Part shown: piece by piece, positions 1-9,989 of the stretch
How the letters are laid out: the number at the start of each line of letters is the position of its first letter
How positions within the stretch are numbered: position 1 is the first letter of the stretch
Assembly: GCA_030704615.1 (NCBI GenBank)
Contig: CM060732.1
Coordinates: 72,335,053-72,399,052 of the forward strand
Direction of reading: 5' to 3'
Length of the DNA stretch: 64,000 nt
Origin: Takakia lepidozioides
Lineage: Eukaryota; Streptophyta; Takakiopsida; Takakiales; Takakiaceae
Position numbers and translations under genes: made by a program
The notes under the pieces: generated by a model
Told to the model about the DNA's origin: nothing
Database searches by the model: none
What the model saw: only the letters and a program-made list of their open reading frames with translations

Positions 1-1080
1 CAGGAACAGCTCGAACATGGAAGAGAGTTTTGTGGAAGGAGAATCATCGTCATATACGGTACCATCTTCACTTGCTTTGATCGTCTACCCAGGTGTAAAT
101 TGCAGTGATCCATAATCTTTGCCAGATGAAAGTAATAGAATGCTGGTTGTTATGCCAGGGTTTTCTGAGTTGGAAGAGCTGACACTCCCTTACCGTGCAA
201 CTCTCTTTTTGTCCAAATAGAAATTCATGTATAAATATCTAAGGGAGTTTCTGATCTCCCAGGACTTGGTTTGGCACCCCGATCTCAATGTTTTCTTTGA
301 CTTATCTACTTTCATTGTCCCTTCCCAATGCCTTGAAGTAACCATGTTAAAGAAGTGGTTGACAAGTTGATTGTGTTTGCTTTGCGGAGTACTACAACAG
401 ATAGGTCAAAAGTGATGTCATCTGGCTGGTGAGAGACAAAAGCTAGAATAAACCATGAAATGCTTGATAGGGGGATGAATATTTTCGCATGAGGTTGGCA
501 CTGATGGGAAGGATGGTGCTTGCAGGAAACGGATGTCATGGAGGAGGCCATGCCTGCAGACCTCTCAGAGGCTAACATCCTGGTTTGGATATGAAGAGGC
601 CTTAGACTTGATTGCGCAGAAATGCTTTGATGGATTTCTAAACAGGGTCTAGCTACGGAATGAGATGATTTTTAAACGTGCGTTCCCAGGCATGCATGAC
701 GCACACATACGTTTCCCACCCACTTGCAATCAAAGCATGCGAAACTTGTGTACCCCATTTCATTGGATTTGTTTGCCAAAGAGAAAAAGAGAGTGAAAAG
801 AACGGTTAGGTTAGCTGGTTCTGGGTTTGTCGCAAGGCTACGGTCTGACGAGTAACCTTCACCCTTTCTTTTTGTCTTAGCAACTTCGGCTTGATTCATT
901 CAGGAATGTGGGGGTTGTTCACTGATGTGACAAGGCAGATTACCAAAATGCACCAGAAATGGAAGTACACTGCATGTATGGCGTAGGACTCCCAACAAAG
1001 AGATCTTCCATCTACAAGGTATCTCCCTGGAGAGACGGTGGCTTCATCCCCTTCCGAATTGATACATCAGCTGAGGGGTG
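1..1080. other. No recognisable gene
   Basis: Only short open frames without family resemblance are present on either strand, and no repeat shared with the rest of the window was seen. Confidence 0.4.
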
Positions 1081-1089
1081 TCTGAGTGG

Positions 1090-1420
1090 GGGAGTCCAGT
1101 TTGTGGACGGAGTGGTCTAGGTATTAGGGTGGTCCAGGAATTAAAAAGGGGGGTTTATATAATAAGGCTTATGTAGAGGGATTTCAAGAAATGAAGGGGT
1201 CCAAAAAAAGACGGTAGGAAGGCAACGTGTATTAAATCGAGGATGGTTCACCCGCCAATTCTGGGTAATGAGGTTTCTAGGGGTGACATGTGTCCCAGGG
1301 ACCTTCTAGAAGGGTCCCACCCCTTGCGGGCTTCTAGAAGGGTCCCACCGCTCTGAGAAGCTATATAAAGGAGAGGCCCCCCTCTTACTACTTATTAAAT
1401 TAATAAGTAATGGGCTGCTG
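1090..1420 (+). repeat. LTR/promoter-like repeat, inverted copy at 33150-33430
   Basis: This block recurs in reverse orientation at 33150-33430. Shared landmarks are the ttatataa(t) stretch, the ccaaaaaaagacgg run, the tattaaatcgagg stretch, paired cttctagaag motifs and a final ctcttactacttatta. A TATA-like tatataaag lies at 1362-1370, so the block resembles an LTR U3/promoter on the plus strand. No matching element body follows it directly, so it may be an isolated or rearranged LTR piece. Confidence 0.5.
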
Positions 1421-1735
1421 CATATCTAGATCATCCAAGAATGTGTAGGCATTCTCTGGTCTTTCAGATTTTTGCAACCTATTCATAATTACAATAAAGA
1501 AGGGCTTGCATGTATTCCATGCATTTGTTTTTCTCCTTCGGTGCGTGGCCCATGTCATGGTCAGCACACGCGAGGTTTACAAGTTGGCCAGTTTCCATTT
1601 ACTGTTCCCATTTTGATTTTTTTGACTGTGTTTGGCCCCTCGTTGTATTTGCAATGCTGCATATTTTCCGCGGCAGGTTTATTATGTTTTGTTGCCCTTA
1701 CGTCTGCTCAACTTTATACTAAAATATAGTTATCT
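1420..1735 (+). repeat. Repeat fragment with inverted relative at 43205-43440
   Basis: The stretch around 1500-1540, with the shared core ccatgcatttgttt, has a reverse-complement counterpart near 43320-43400. An aataaag polyadenylation-like signal sits at about 1493. It directly follows a TATA-bearing block, which suggests the R/U5 part of an LTR. The assignment is inferred from order only. Confidence 0.35.
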
Positions 1736-2195
1736 GCTGATAACCCTTGGACCGCGTGTGTCAATCCTTTGTATCAAGTCACAAAGAGTCACTTGGTTCT
1801 CTTTGGTTTTACGTCAACAAGTGCAGATGTCTGTTGGTAGGAAGGACAGCCAGCCAATGGTACTAGTCAGCTTGTCAATGGAGCTTATAATTCGAATGTT
1901 TGTCTGTTGTGTAAATACCACAATCTCAGTAGGTTCTCAAGTATCAGAGGACTCATCACAATTCAAAGCTGACTATGATACATTGAGCCCTCCCACTTAA
2001 ACTTGTAGCTGGGGACACTCAGCAATAACACGAGGCAAATCAAGGGTGGTTAGCCACATCAAGTCATTGTGAATTATTGGACACTTCTTGAAGTGATGTT
2101 AATGTCACTTATTCATCTTATTGTTGCTATTAATTAATATATTGATGTTTGCGTTTTTTTTTGGGGCCCCGAGTCTGCAGAACCAACTACTTTGT

Positions 2196-2732
2196 CGTGC
2201 ACCTGAGCATCGTGCCACAACATACATCGTTGTCCATCACACATCCTAAGCATACAATCCTAGAAAGTTATACCACAATGATAATGAAAGTGAACATAAT
2301 GGAAACACACCACTCATGAACCACTCAATCATATAAACTAAGTCAAGCCAAAGGCACCCTTGCTAAGGGAATCCACCCTTCAAAACCCTCACCACACTCC
2401 GTCTCAATACCTAGAGCTATGGAAGTGAGAGAGGCTCATGGAGGCTCAACTACAAGAAGATGAGCTCTCCTCAACCCTCACAAGGGGAAAACCCATCCCC
2501 ATGTCCCAAGCGAGGCTTGACACCTCACTTGGCATGTGAGACCAAATGAAGACCCAACACATAAAATATAAATATAAATATATAAAATGTCCTAGTTAAT
2601 TAGAAGTAGGTAATTCTAGTTAACCATAACAAAAACCATGACAGCTGTCGTGCACCTAAGCATCGTGCCACAACATACATCGTTGTCCATCATACATCCT
2701 AAGCATACAATCCTAGAAAGTTATACCACAAT
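2196..2732 (-). repeat. A-B-A repeat block, candidate 3' LTR of the minus-strand gypsy element
   Basis: An approximately 86-bp sequence (beginning tcgtgcacct and ending ataccacaat) occurs at about 2196-2279 and again at 2646-2732, differing at only a few positions. Between the copies lies a 366-bp block that recurs almost unchanged at 32785-33150 in the same orientation. On the minus strand the block follows a G-rich tract (ggggggcga) just downstream of the pol remnant, where a polypurine tract and 3' LTR would sit. Whether A-B-A is one LTR or an LTR interrupted by another repeat cannot be told by eye. Confidence 0.5.
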
Positions 2733-2988
2733 CGCCCCCCTAGCTGGTGATTAGGTCCCTCTAATATCAAATAGCTGACAAGTATCCACCCTAATAAGAT
2801 CACTGCTTGGTCTTCAATCGCACAAGTCCCCAGTATCCGAAGTCGATAGATCAAGAGGGCCGGGTGCAAAAGTAACCCCATCGTTAGTCGTCTTCCTGCA
2901 ATCCATGGCTTTCATTGGGGGATCCATGGCGTTGAACCCCCACTAGCTAGACCTTGGGTCCTTGTCAACCTCACCATTGTCATGTCCA

Positions 2989-5003
2989 TTATCTCTGTCC
3001 AAGGCATCGTGGACAAAACCATTCTCCGCTAGGAACCTCCTCAAGTGGCGGTGTCAAGCATCTCATGTGCCACCCCTTTGAGCATTTATCACACACCAGC
3101 ATGGTGGCTACACCACCAGCATGTCCACATAGTATGCAACGCATCCCTGTTGATACCACTGCAAGGTTGGAATCTATCCTCTCATCCACATGTGGAAGTT
3201 GACATGGCGCACAATTACGCCTATGATCCTTCCATACCATGTCATCTCGACCCTCCAGAATCAACACTCCTGAAGGCAACACCTCCCGTACCCGTAGAAT
3301 CATACGCCCTGCTGTAACATCCAAGGTCATGGGCGCTGTCTGTTGCAGATACACATAGTCCCCAGGATGGAAATGCCGAACACCTGGTCAATATCCCCCT
3401 CCACGTATAGTGGCGTACCTCAATGTGTCTCGGTGTTGGACAATAGCAAGGTTCTCAAAAGCCATAGGCATGACTCTCTTGAACAACTCTGCCCGCTGGG
3501 TACATGCTTATGTCCACACATCCGGATCATCAAGGTTGAGGACTACTGCAGTCTCCATGCGAATAGATGCAGGCAAATCTGGTTTTCGGCCAAAGAGGAG
3601 GAAATAAGGCGAGAACGAAGCAAATGATGCATGTTTGCTAAACTTGTAGCCCATGGCCAACCAAGGTAGCTGAAGATCCCAATCTCCCAAGTGTCCCTTC
3701 TGCAAGCCATACTTGCGCAAGCCTTGCTTGACTGTTTGCACAACCCTCTCTACCAAGCCATCAGCCTCGGGATGATCCCGAGAAGTAGTGCGGTGATCTA
3801 TCAAAGCTTACTCACACAAAGCCTAAAACTCCCCCAAGAACTCTCTCCTCTTGTCCGTGAGTACCTCGGCTGGAGCACCAAATTGGCTAAGTACTCGATC
3901 TAAGAATGCATACGCAGCCCCCTCACTTGCCTTGTCAGGCAATGCCACCAGTTCAATCCATTTGGAGAAATTTTTCACCATCACCAGCACATACTTATTA
4001 TGGCGAATCGTTAGTGGTAATGGGCCTGCGAAGTCAAGACTCCAACGATAGCCCAAACCCATAATGGGTAAATGATGCAATTGTGGAGTAGGTGCATTGA
4101 AAGAAGCCCGCACTCTATCACACACCATGCACCTTGCCACTAACTAATACACATCTGTGTGCATGCCCCGCCACCAATACTGTCTTTGCAGCAAAGTAAG
4201 AGTGCGCCGCACCCCAAAATGTCCCAATTCCTCATGGGCATGGCGTACCAATCGCGCTCGTTGTGTTGGATGAGGCACAATCCTTACTCGTCCATCCTCC
4301 CATACTCGGAGTAGGTGAGTCCCCTCCCACTTAAACCTCTTGGCTCGTTGTGGGATCCAATCTCTCTCCTTAGCAGTCACACTGACTGCTGTCTCTCCAG
4401 TACGAAGGTAGGCCAACATTGCTGCATCTTCATGAACATCCTTAGCACCATCAAGCTCATCACTGATCTCTGGATCGTCATGCACACTATCTCCATGACC
4501 AATCATATGGGATGGACCAGCTTGAGCTCCCATTGCTAGAATGCACAAAAAGGAAGATGCGTGCCATCCTGGCACCATCTCCTCGTCCGTCTCACCACGC
4601 CAACGAGCTCATGTATCATCAAGCTCACTTGTGCATAGATTATGACTCAATCCATCCACATCCCGGTTAACTATTCCAGCTCGATGCACCACCTGGAAGT
4701 CGTACTCTTGAAGCATAGTGCCCACCGTGCAAGCTTCCCTGTAAACTTGTCTGACTCCATCAATCACTTCAATGGTTGGTAATCCGTGACAAGGGTGAAG
4801 AGATTGCTTTAGAGGTAGCATCTAAAATGTGTCACTGCCCATACTGCAGCTAGACACTCTCCTGCATAGGCACTATACTTCGCCTCGACATCATTGTTCG
4901 AGCGGCTAGCATATGCCACTACGAACTCTCTTCCCTCATCATCCACCTGTGTGAGCACTGCTCCAATCCCCAGCATACTCCAATCCGTATATAGCTGGAA
5001 AAC
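2989..5003 (-). pseudogene. Ty3/gypsy pol remnant: RNase H, integrase, C-terminal PHD finger
   Basis: Read on the minus strand, this is the 3' part of a Ty3/gypsy polyprotein. RNase H comes first (5003 to about 4730), with TDWS, the GECLAAVWAV helix and VTDYQPLK carrying the expected acidic residues. The integrase zinc-binding region follows (4578-4144; HAHEELGHFGV, LLQRQYWW). The core runs 4140-3508, with first Asp in SLDFAGPL, second in LTDKRREF and the catalytic Glu in ADGLVERVVQ. An integrase C-terminal segment (YVYLQQTAP, then the ILRVREV strand) leads without a gap into a Cys4-His-Cys3 PHD finger at 3138-3004 (CILC, CDKC, GWHMRC, GEWFCPRC). Several in-frame stops and frame changes break the reading frame, and the reverse transcriptase is absent: homology stops at about 5003. 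Family assignment is firm; the element is inactive. Confidence 0.88.
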
Positions 5004-5009
5004 CCGGTT

Positions 5010-5202
5010 ATAAGCGTCACGTCCGTCCGTCCGTCCGTTAGCGTCAGGTCACGTCAGATTTGACGTTGACGAGACCTCCGTCACGTCAGGTTCGAGGAAT
5101 ATTCTGGTAAAAATAGTACCAGATAAAATACTGTCACTTAAACAGTCACGTCGCCGACACAGTGGCGGTGGCAAATACATTTTGAAAATTAACAAAATGA
5201 AC
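5010..5202. other. GTCACGTC-rich boundary segment
   Basis: Between the end of the gypsy RNase H homology and the hAT palindrome array lies a segment with several direct and inverted gtcacgtc/gacgtgac-type words and a (cgtc)n run at 5022-5038. It probably contains the left end of the hAT element, but no clear terminal repeat or target duplication could be fixed. Confidence 0.35.
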
Positions 5203-6103
5203 GCGACCGCCAATTATGGCGGTCGCTTTCTTTTTCGAGATTAAAAAATATATATCGACCGCCATAATTGGCGGTCGCTTCAATTTATTTTTAAAAAAAA
5301 ACAAGATTGGCGGTCGCTTTAATTTTCGAATTACAAAAGAAATAGCGACCGCTATCTTGGCGGTCGCTTCAATTTATTTTTAAAAAAAAACAAGATTGGC
5401 GGTTGCCTAATTTAAAAAAGAAAACAAGCGACTGCCGTATTGGCGATCGCACAATTTTGTAAATATGTACAGAACAAACGACCGTCATATGGCGGTCGGA
5501 TCATTTCAAAAATATATAAGAAAAACAGTGACTGCCGTTGGGCGGTCGCTTAATATTAAAATAATATAGAAAAACAAACTACCGTCATATGGCGGTCGGT
5601 AAATTTAAAATTATATATATAAAAACAAGCGACGTATGAAAATAAAAGCGACCGCCACACCGGTGGTCGCTTGTTTTGAAACAATACAATATTTGCGACC
5701 ACCAAACCGGCGGTCGCGTCAATTTTAAAATATATATTAAATTTAAGCGAACGTCAGCCTGGAGGTCGCTTAAACTTGAAAATATCAAGATTAAAAGCGA
5801 CCGCCTTACTGGCGGTCGCGTTTTTTTTAATATTAAAAATAAAAACGACCACCATATTGGCAGTCGCTTTATTTTAAATATATTAACAAATGAAGCGACC
5901 GCCATACCGGCAGTCGCATTATATTTTGAAATAAAAAACAATAGCGACCGCCATACGGACGGTCGCTTAAATTTAAAAATATACAAAATAGAAGTGACAA
6001 CAATATTGCACAAAATGAAAGGAAATAAAAGCGATTGCAGTAGTGGCGATCGCTTGTTTTCATAAAAAATAGAAATAGCGACCGTAGTATTAGTGGTCGC
6101 TTA
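5203..6103. repeat. Array of about 15 palindromes, GCGACCGCC-N5-6-GGCGGTCGC
   Basis: Units occur roughly every 45-60 bp, for example 5203-5226, 5256-5278, near 5343, 5648, 5694, 5796, 5895 and 5944. They are separated by A/T-rich spacers that differ from unit to unit. Several units have changes in one arm only, a few in both. Each unit could form a hairpin with 8-9 bp arms. The spacing and location point to transposase-binding subterminal repeats. Confidence 0.85.
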
Positions 6104-6210
6104 ATTTCAAAATTATAACAAATATGGTTGTACAGCCTTTTTCGGGTGGGCGCTATTGGTTCGTCATTTATTCATTTCACTTTAATTTCACTTTCATCCT
6201 TCTTGAATCA

Positions 6211-6220
6211 TATATAAGGG
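6211..6220 (+). promoter_or_regulatory. Possible TATA box of the hAT transposase
   Basis: tatataaggg lies about 390 bp before the BED-finger remnant and just after the palindrome array, the expected place for the transposase promoter. Support is positional only. Confidence 0.3.
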
Positions 6221-6601
6221 AGGAGGGTCACCAAGCTCCTCACTTCTTTTGGCACAAACACTTGAGGTTGTTTTGGATGTTCCCTTCCATTGAACGAGAG
6301 TGTAGTCCAAGAGGAGGGTGTGCACATTTTGCAATTGTGGCTTCCACCAAAGCCACTTCAGCAGATTGTGTGTAAACTCAACACTACAACCCACATCGAC
6401 CCACTTGGGTTGCTGACAGGTGTTGAAGTGTAGGGCTATCGTATTGCACTCTACATTCACAACACGTTCATTTATAGGTGACTGTTTTTTGTTGCTTACA
6501 TCGTTAGGGCCCAGTGGAGTGGATATTGGGTGAAGATAAAGGAGGAATGAAGCCCTTGATATACAGCAATCCCGAACACTGTCAGTGACACTGGTACTGT
6601 T

Positions 6602-9514
6602 GAGTGCAACCTATGTGGATTAAAGCTTTCTTATCGTTACGATCGGTTGCTCGCTTACCTCGGCTATATAGGTGTGAAGAGTGTTGGGGTGAAGCATCTA
6701 TGCGGGTAAAAAGCCATTTTGCCTAGTGTGGAGGCAATATTCCAATGTCTTTAGATCTGGACATGACCTCTGAGCAGAACACTCCAACTTCGTGTCAGGA
6801 TGCCCCGATTAGTACCCATGACGACTCTTGTGAGGCTTCGGGTGTCCTTGGACAAGTGGGTTGTGCCGGAACAACACCTGCTTCAACACCTCTTTGTACC
6901 CCTACACTTCAACGGAGTAGAGAATTACGGCAGCAATCTATGCAGGAAGGTCTTAACTTGTCTGCGAAAAGACAGTTGGATAAAAAATGGACGTAGTTTT
7001 TCTTCGAGGCCAACATACCATTTAATGTAGCAAAGCTTCTGGCATTTGTTAATGTCGTTAGAGCAACCTCGGAGTCCAGATCCACGTACGTGCCTCCGAC
7101 TTATCACAATCTCCGCACAAGATTACTAGAAGACGTCATGACCGAGCTTACCCAAAATGTCAACGACAGGATGGGCGAGTGCATCAGAAAATATGGAAGC
7201 ACTATATGTGCCGATGGTTGGAGTTCTCTTACAAACAAACCGTTGTTCAATGTCATGCTCGTATGTCCTGCTGGGGAACAATTCTTGGGATTGGTCGACA
7301 CTAGCGGCGAGAAAAAATATGGACATTATCATTGTCAACTACTGACGGACTTCATCGAACAGGTCGAAAATGATAGAATCGTGCAAATATGCACAGACAA
7401 TGCCGCTAACATGAGAAACACTACAGACATGTTGTTGGCACGTTATCCCCATATGTACTATCAAGGTTGTGCTGCTCATATCCTTGACCTCATTTTGGAA
7501 GATTGGGAAAAAGAACAGTGGGAGAAACAACTTGTCAAGCGAGCGAAGACTGTTGTGTCGTTCATCCGCATACACTACATCCTTTTGCCAATATATAGGA
7601 GGCACAAACCCAAATACAGCCTCCGCAATCCAGGCGAAACTCGTTTTGCCACTAACTTCTTGATGGTGGATCGGTTGGTAACGGTGAAGAGCAGTCTGGA
7701 GCACATCATCATCGATCTTCAATGGGATGCGTGCACGGACATTGCGAGACTCCAGAAAAGCCAAGTCGAAAAGTCGAAAAGTTCAAAATAGTATTCGCAG
7801 CAATGATTTCTGGAAGAAATGTGAAAACTTTTATATGGTAGAGCCGGTGTTAATCGTCTTGCGGGAGTTTGATGGAAAACAACCAGTAATGGGCAAGACA
7901 TGGTTACTAATGCAAAATCTTGAGAAGCACGTCCAATCTTTAAGGCATCCTCCCTTCTCCTTGGAACCTGAACTTGCGGACAGTGCTAAGGATGCATTTT
8001 ACGACCGTCGTTCGATGGTTTGAACGGATTTGCATTATGCGGGGGCTTTGCTCAATCCATTCTTGCTCGACAATACTATACTCCGAGACGACGCTGATGC
8101 CAAGGCCGGCCTCGTGCGAGTGCTCATGCGACTAGCTGCGCCGAACATGACAGAGATACTTATATCCGAGTATCAATGCTTCTCAGATCGTCGCGACCCT
8201 TTTGATGACATGTCGGATCCAAAAGAGCTCAATATGTTGCCACATGAATGGTGGGATCTGATTGGAGCTGGAGCAAGAACATTGGCTCCCATTGCGAAGC
8301 ATATTCTTTCTCAAGTGTGCTCTGCCTCATCTTGCGAATGCAATTGGAGCAGTTACTCATTTGTTCACAACAAGATTCGCAACAGGTTGAATCTCGCGAG
8401 GGCTGACAAATTGGTATATGTGTATACTAATTGCCGACTGCTACGTGAGAGGGCAGCGGTTGTACCTGCAGCATGGTATGAGAGGAATTTGCATTCCGAA
8501 AACTCTGCTTCTGAGGTAAATTCGATGAGTGACGATACAGAGCTTCAGAGATAATCATCTCAGAGGGAATCATCTGCCTCCGATAGTGAAGATGGATCCG
8601 ATGATACTCCCGAAAATGCGTATGACCCGTTTACATTCATAGATGATGATGTTTATATCCAACCGACCTTTGATGACCTTCTTGAATAAGTGCATATTGC
8701 AGATGAAGGTGAAGCTGCAATTGTGTCATCCCCAGAACATGGTCTTCAAAATGAAGTTGAGGTCAACCCTCGCCCCCCACTACACGATGAAGCCACCGGT
8801 AGTGCCCCAATGGAGCTTAGAGGTGATGAACTTCCAGGACCGAGCGACGTACGCAACCCTGTTCATACAAACGATGGTGTCGAACCCATTGTACAGTCGA
8901 CGGGATGAGATCATGCCTCACCAATACGACCATCTCCACCACAATGCCAAAACCAATCCAGCTCCCCATCAACACAACGGACATTAAGGAGCAACAGGGT
9001 TGATATGTTTTCCACACGCACGCATCATTCTGCTGCATTGGACTAGGCGGAAGTTGAAACCTCGGATGATGACAACCTGCCACTACAATTCTACCTTAAC
9101 CGACGTGTTGCGCAGCAGATCCGTGGTTCCTCACATGCCGGACCATCTAATGTCGGTTCATCTCGGGCAGACCCCCCTCCGGTCCCTCCTTCAAGACCAC
9201 CTTCGATTGCGTCCTAAGTCCATAAACAACAAAGAACAGTCCAACCTTTTGTAGACGATCGGAACACAAACAGGCCAGATACCGTGGATGGTATTCAAGA
9301 CCGGAGTGGGAGTCGACCTCAGAGAGAACTAAATGTGGTTCGAGGTCGCTTGCAAATTCAAAGGCCTGGACATATGACGTCGGATAGGGAGGACGATTTC
9401 AGCACTGATCATGGCAATGGTGGTGAAGTCGATGTTGACCCGGATTTTCAACCCATCGGAGCATTAGGATTAGGATTTTCTTCGTCTCGCCGTCGAAGCA
9501 GTAGAAGGAATTGA
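6602..9514 (+). pseudogene. hAT transposase (BED finger, DUF659, hAT C-terminal dimerisation domain), broken
   Basis: A BED-type zinc finger remnant is seen at 6602-6691 (ECNLCG ... VKHLCG). A second segment, 6745-7791, holds the DUF659-like core with CADGWSS, ICTDNAANM and CAAHILDLILEDW; an amber codon at 6994-6996 interrupts it upstream of FFEANIPFNVAKLLAF. The reading then shifts frame near 7740-7790 and continues in another frame to 9514. This part contains HYAGALLNPFLL and the hAT dimerisation signature (CSASSCECNWSSYSFVHNK, then RNRLNLARADKLVYVY at 8310-8440). A long acidic, Ser/Pro-rich tail follows, with stops at 8021, 8552, 8685, 8906 and beyond. With so many breaks the copy cannot encode an intact transposase. 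Family placement is secure. Confidence 0.88.
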
Positions 9515-9860
9515 AGCAAAACAGCTGTAGGCATACATCAGCACATTTTTAGTGGACATGTTTACATTTCTGTAGTGAAGTAATACCAGTGTGATCATTG
9601 TCACTATGCGTGTTTGTATTATTGTTGTGTATGTGTTGGAAAATAAAAGATGTTGCCCATGTGTATACCAGCCAAAATGTCGGCCAAATGCCCTGTCCAC
9701 TTGCTCATTTTGTGTTGGTATTTGCTTGTGTAATTGAGAACTTGTGCCATGTTTTTCAATTCTACATTCATTTTTTATTTTAAATTGTCGCGACCTCATC
9801 CCTCACTACACTTCACTTGCCGTACGCATTTGTTTTTTATTTCTTTGTAATACAAGTGAA

Positions 9861-9980
9861 CGCGATGTAATAGCGATCTCTTTTGTTTCTTCCTTCGTAG
9901 AATTACTGGCGGTTGCTTTACTTTCTATTTTTTTTTCTTTTTTCTGAAGATCCAGCGACCGCCAAACAAGCTGCGGTCGG
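9861..9980. repeat. Right-end copies of the hAT palindrome motif
   Basis: ggcggttgc at 9908-9916, gcgaccgcc at 9955-9963 and gcggtcgg at 9973-9980 match the words of the 5203-6103 array, with a weaker cgcgat/gcgatc pair near 9861-9880. This fixes the right boundary of the hAT element to within tens of bases. Confidence 0.65.
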
Positions 9981-9989
9981 GTTTTTTGT

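Larger units (their letters stand above)
5150..9985 (+). mobile_element. Decayed hAT-superfamily DNA transposon with palindromic subterminal arrays
   Basis: The unit contains a BED-finger remnant, a DUF659/hAT transposase with C-terminal dimerisation domain, and arrays of the same short palindromic motif (gcgaccgcc ... ggcggtcgc) at both ends: about fifteen units on the left and two or three at 9861-9980 on the right. Matching subterminal repeats at both ends are typical of hAT elements, whose transposases bind such motifs. Exact termini and 8-bp target duplication were not identified. The right limit coincides with the point where the minus-strand MULE-like coding region stops, so this element may have inserted into that gene. 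Confidence 0.7.

Noticed and set aside
1472-2000. Overlapping plus-strand open frames as a small gene
   Set aside because: They lie within LTR-like repeat sequence, overlap in several frames and resemble no family.
5203-6103. CRISPR-like array (regular repeats with unique spacers)
   Set aside because: Repeats are palindromic, degenerate and A/T-spaced with variable periods, sit at the end of a hAT element, and there are no cas genes; the sequence is eukaryotic.
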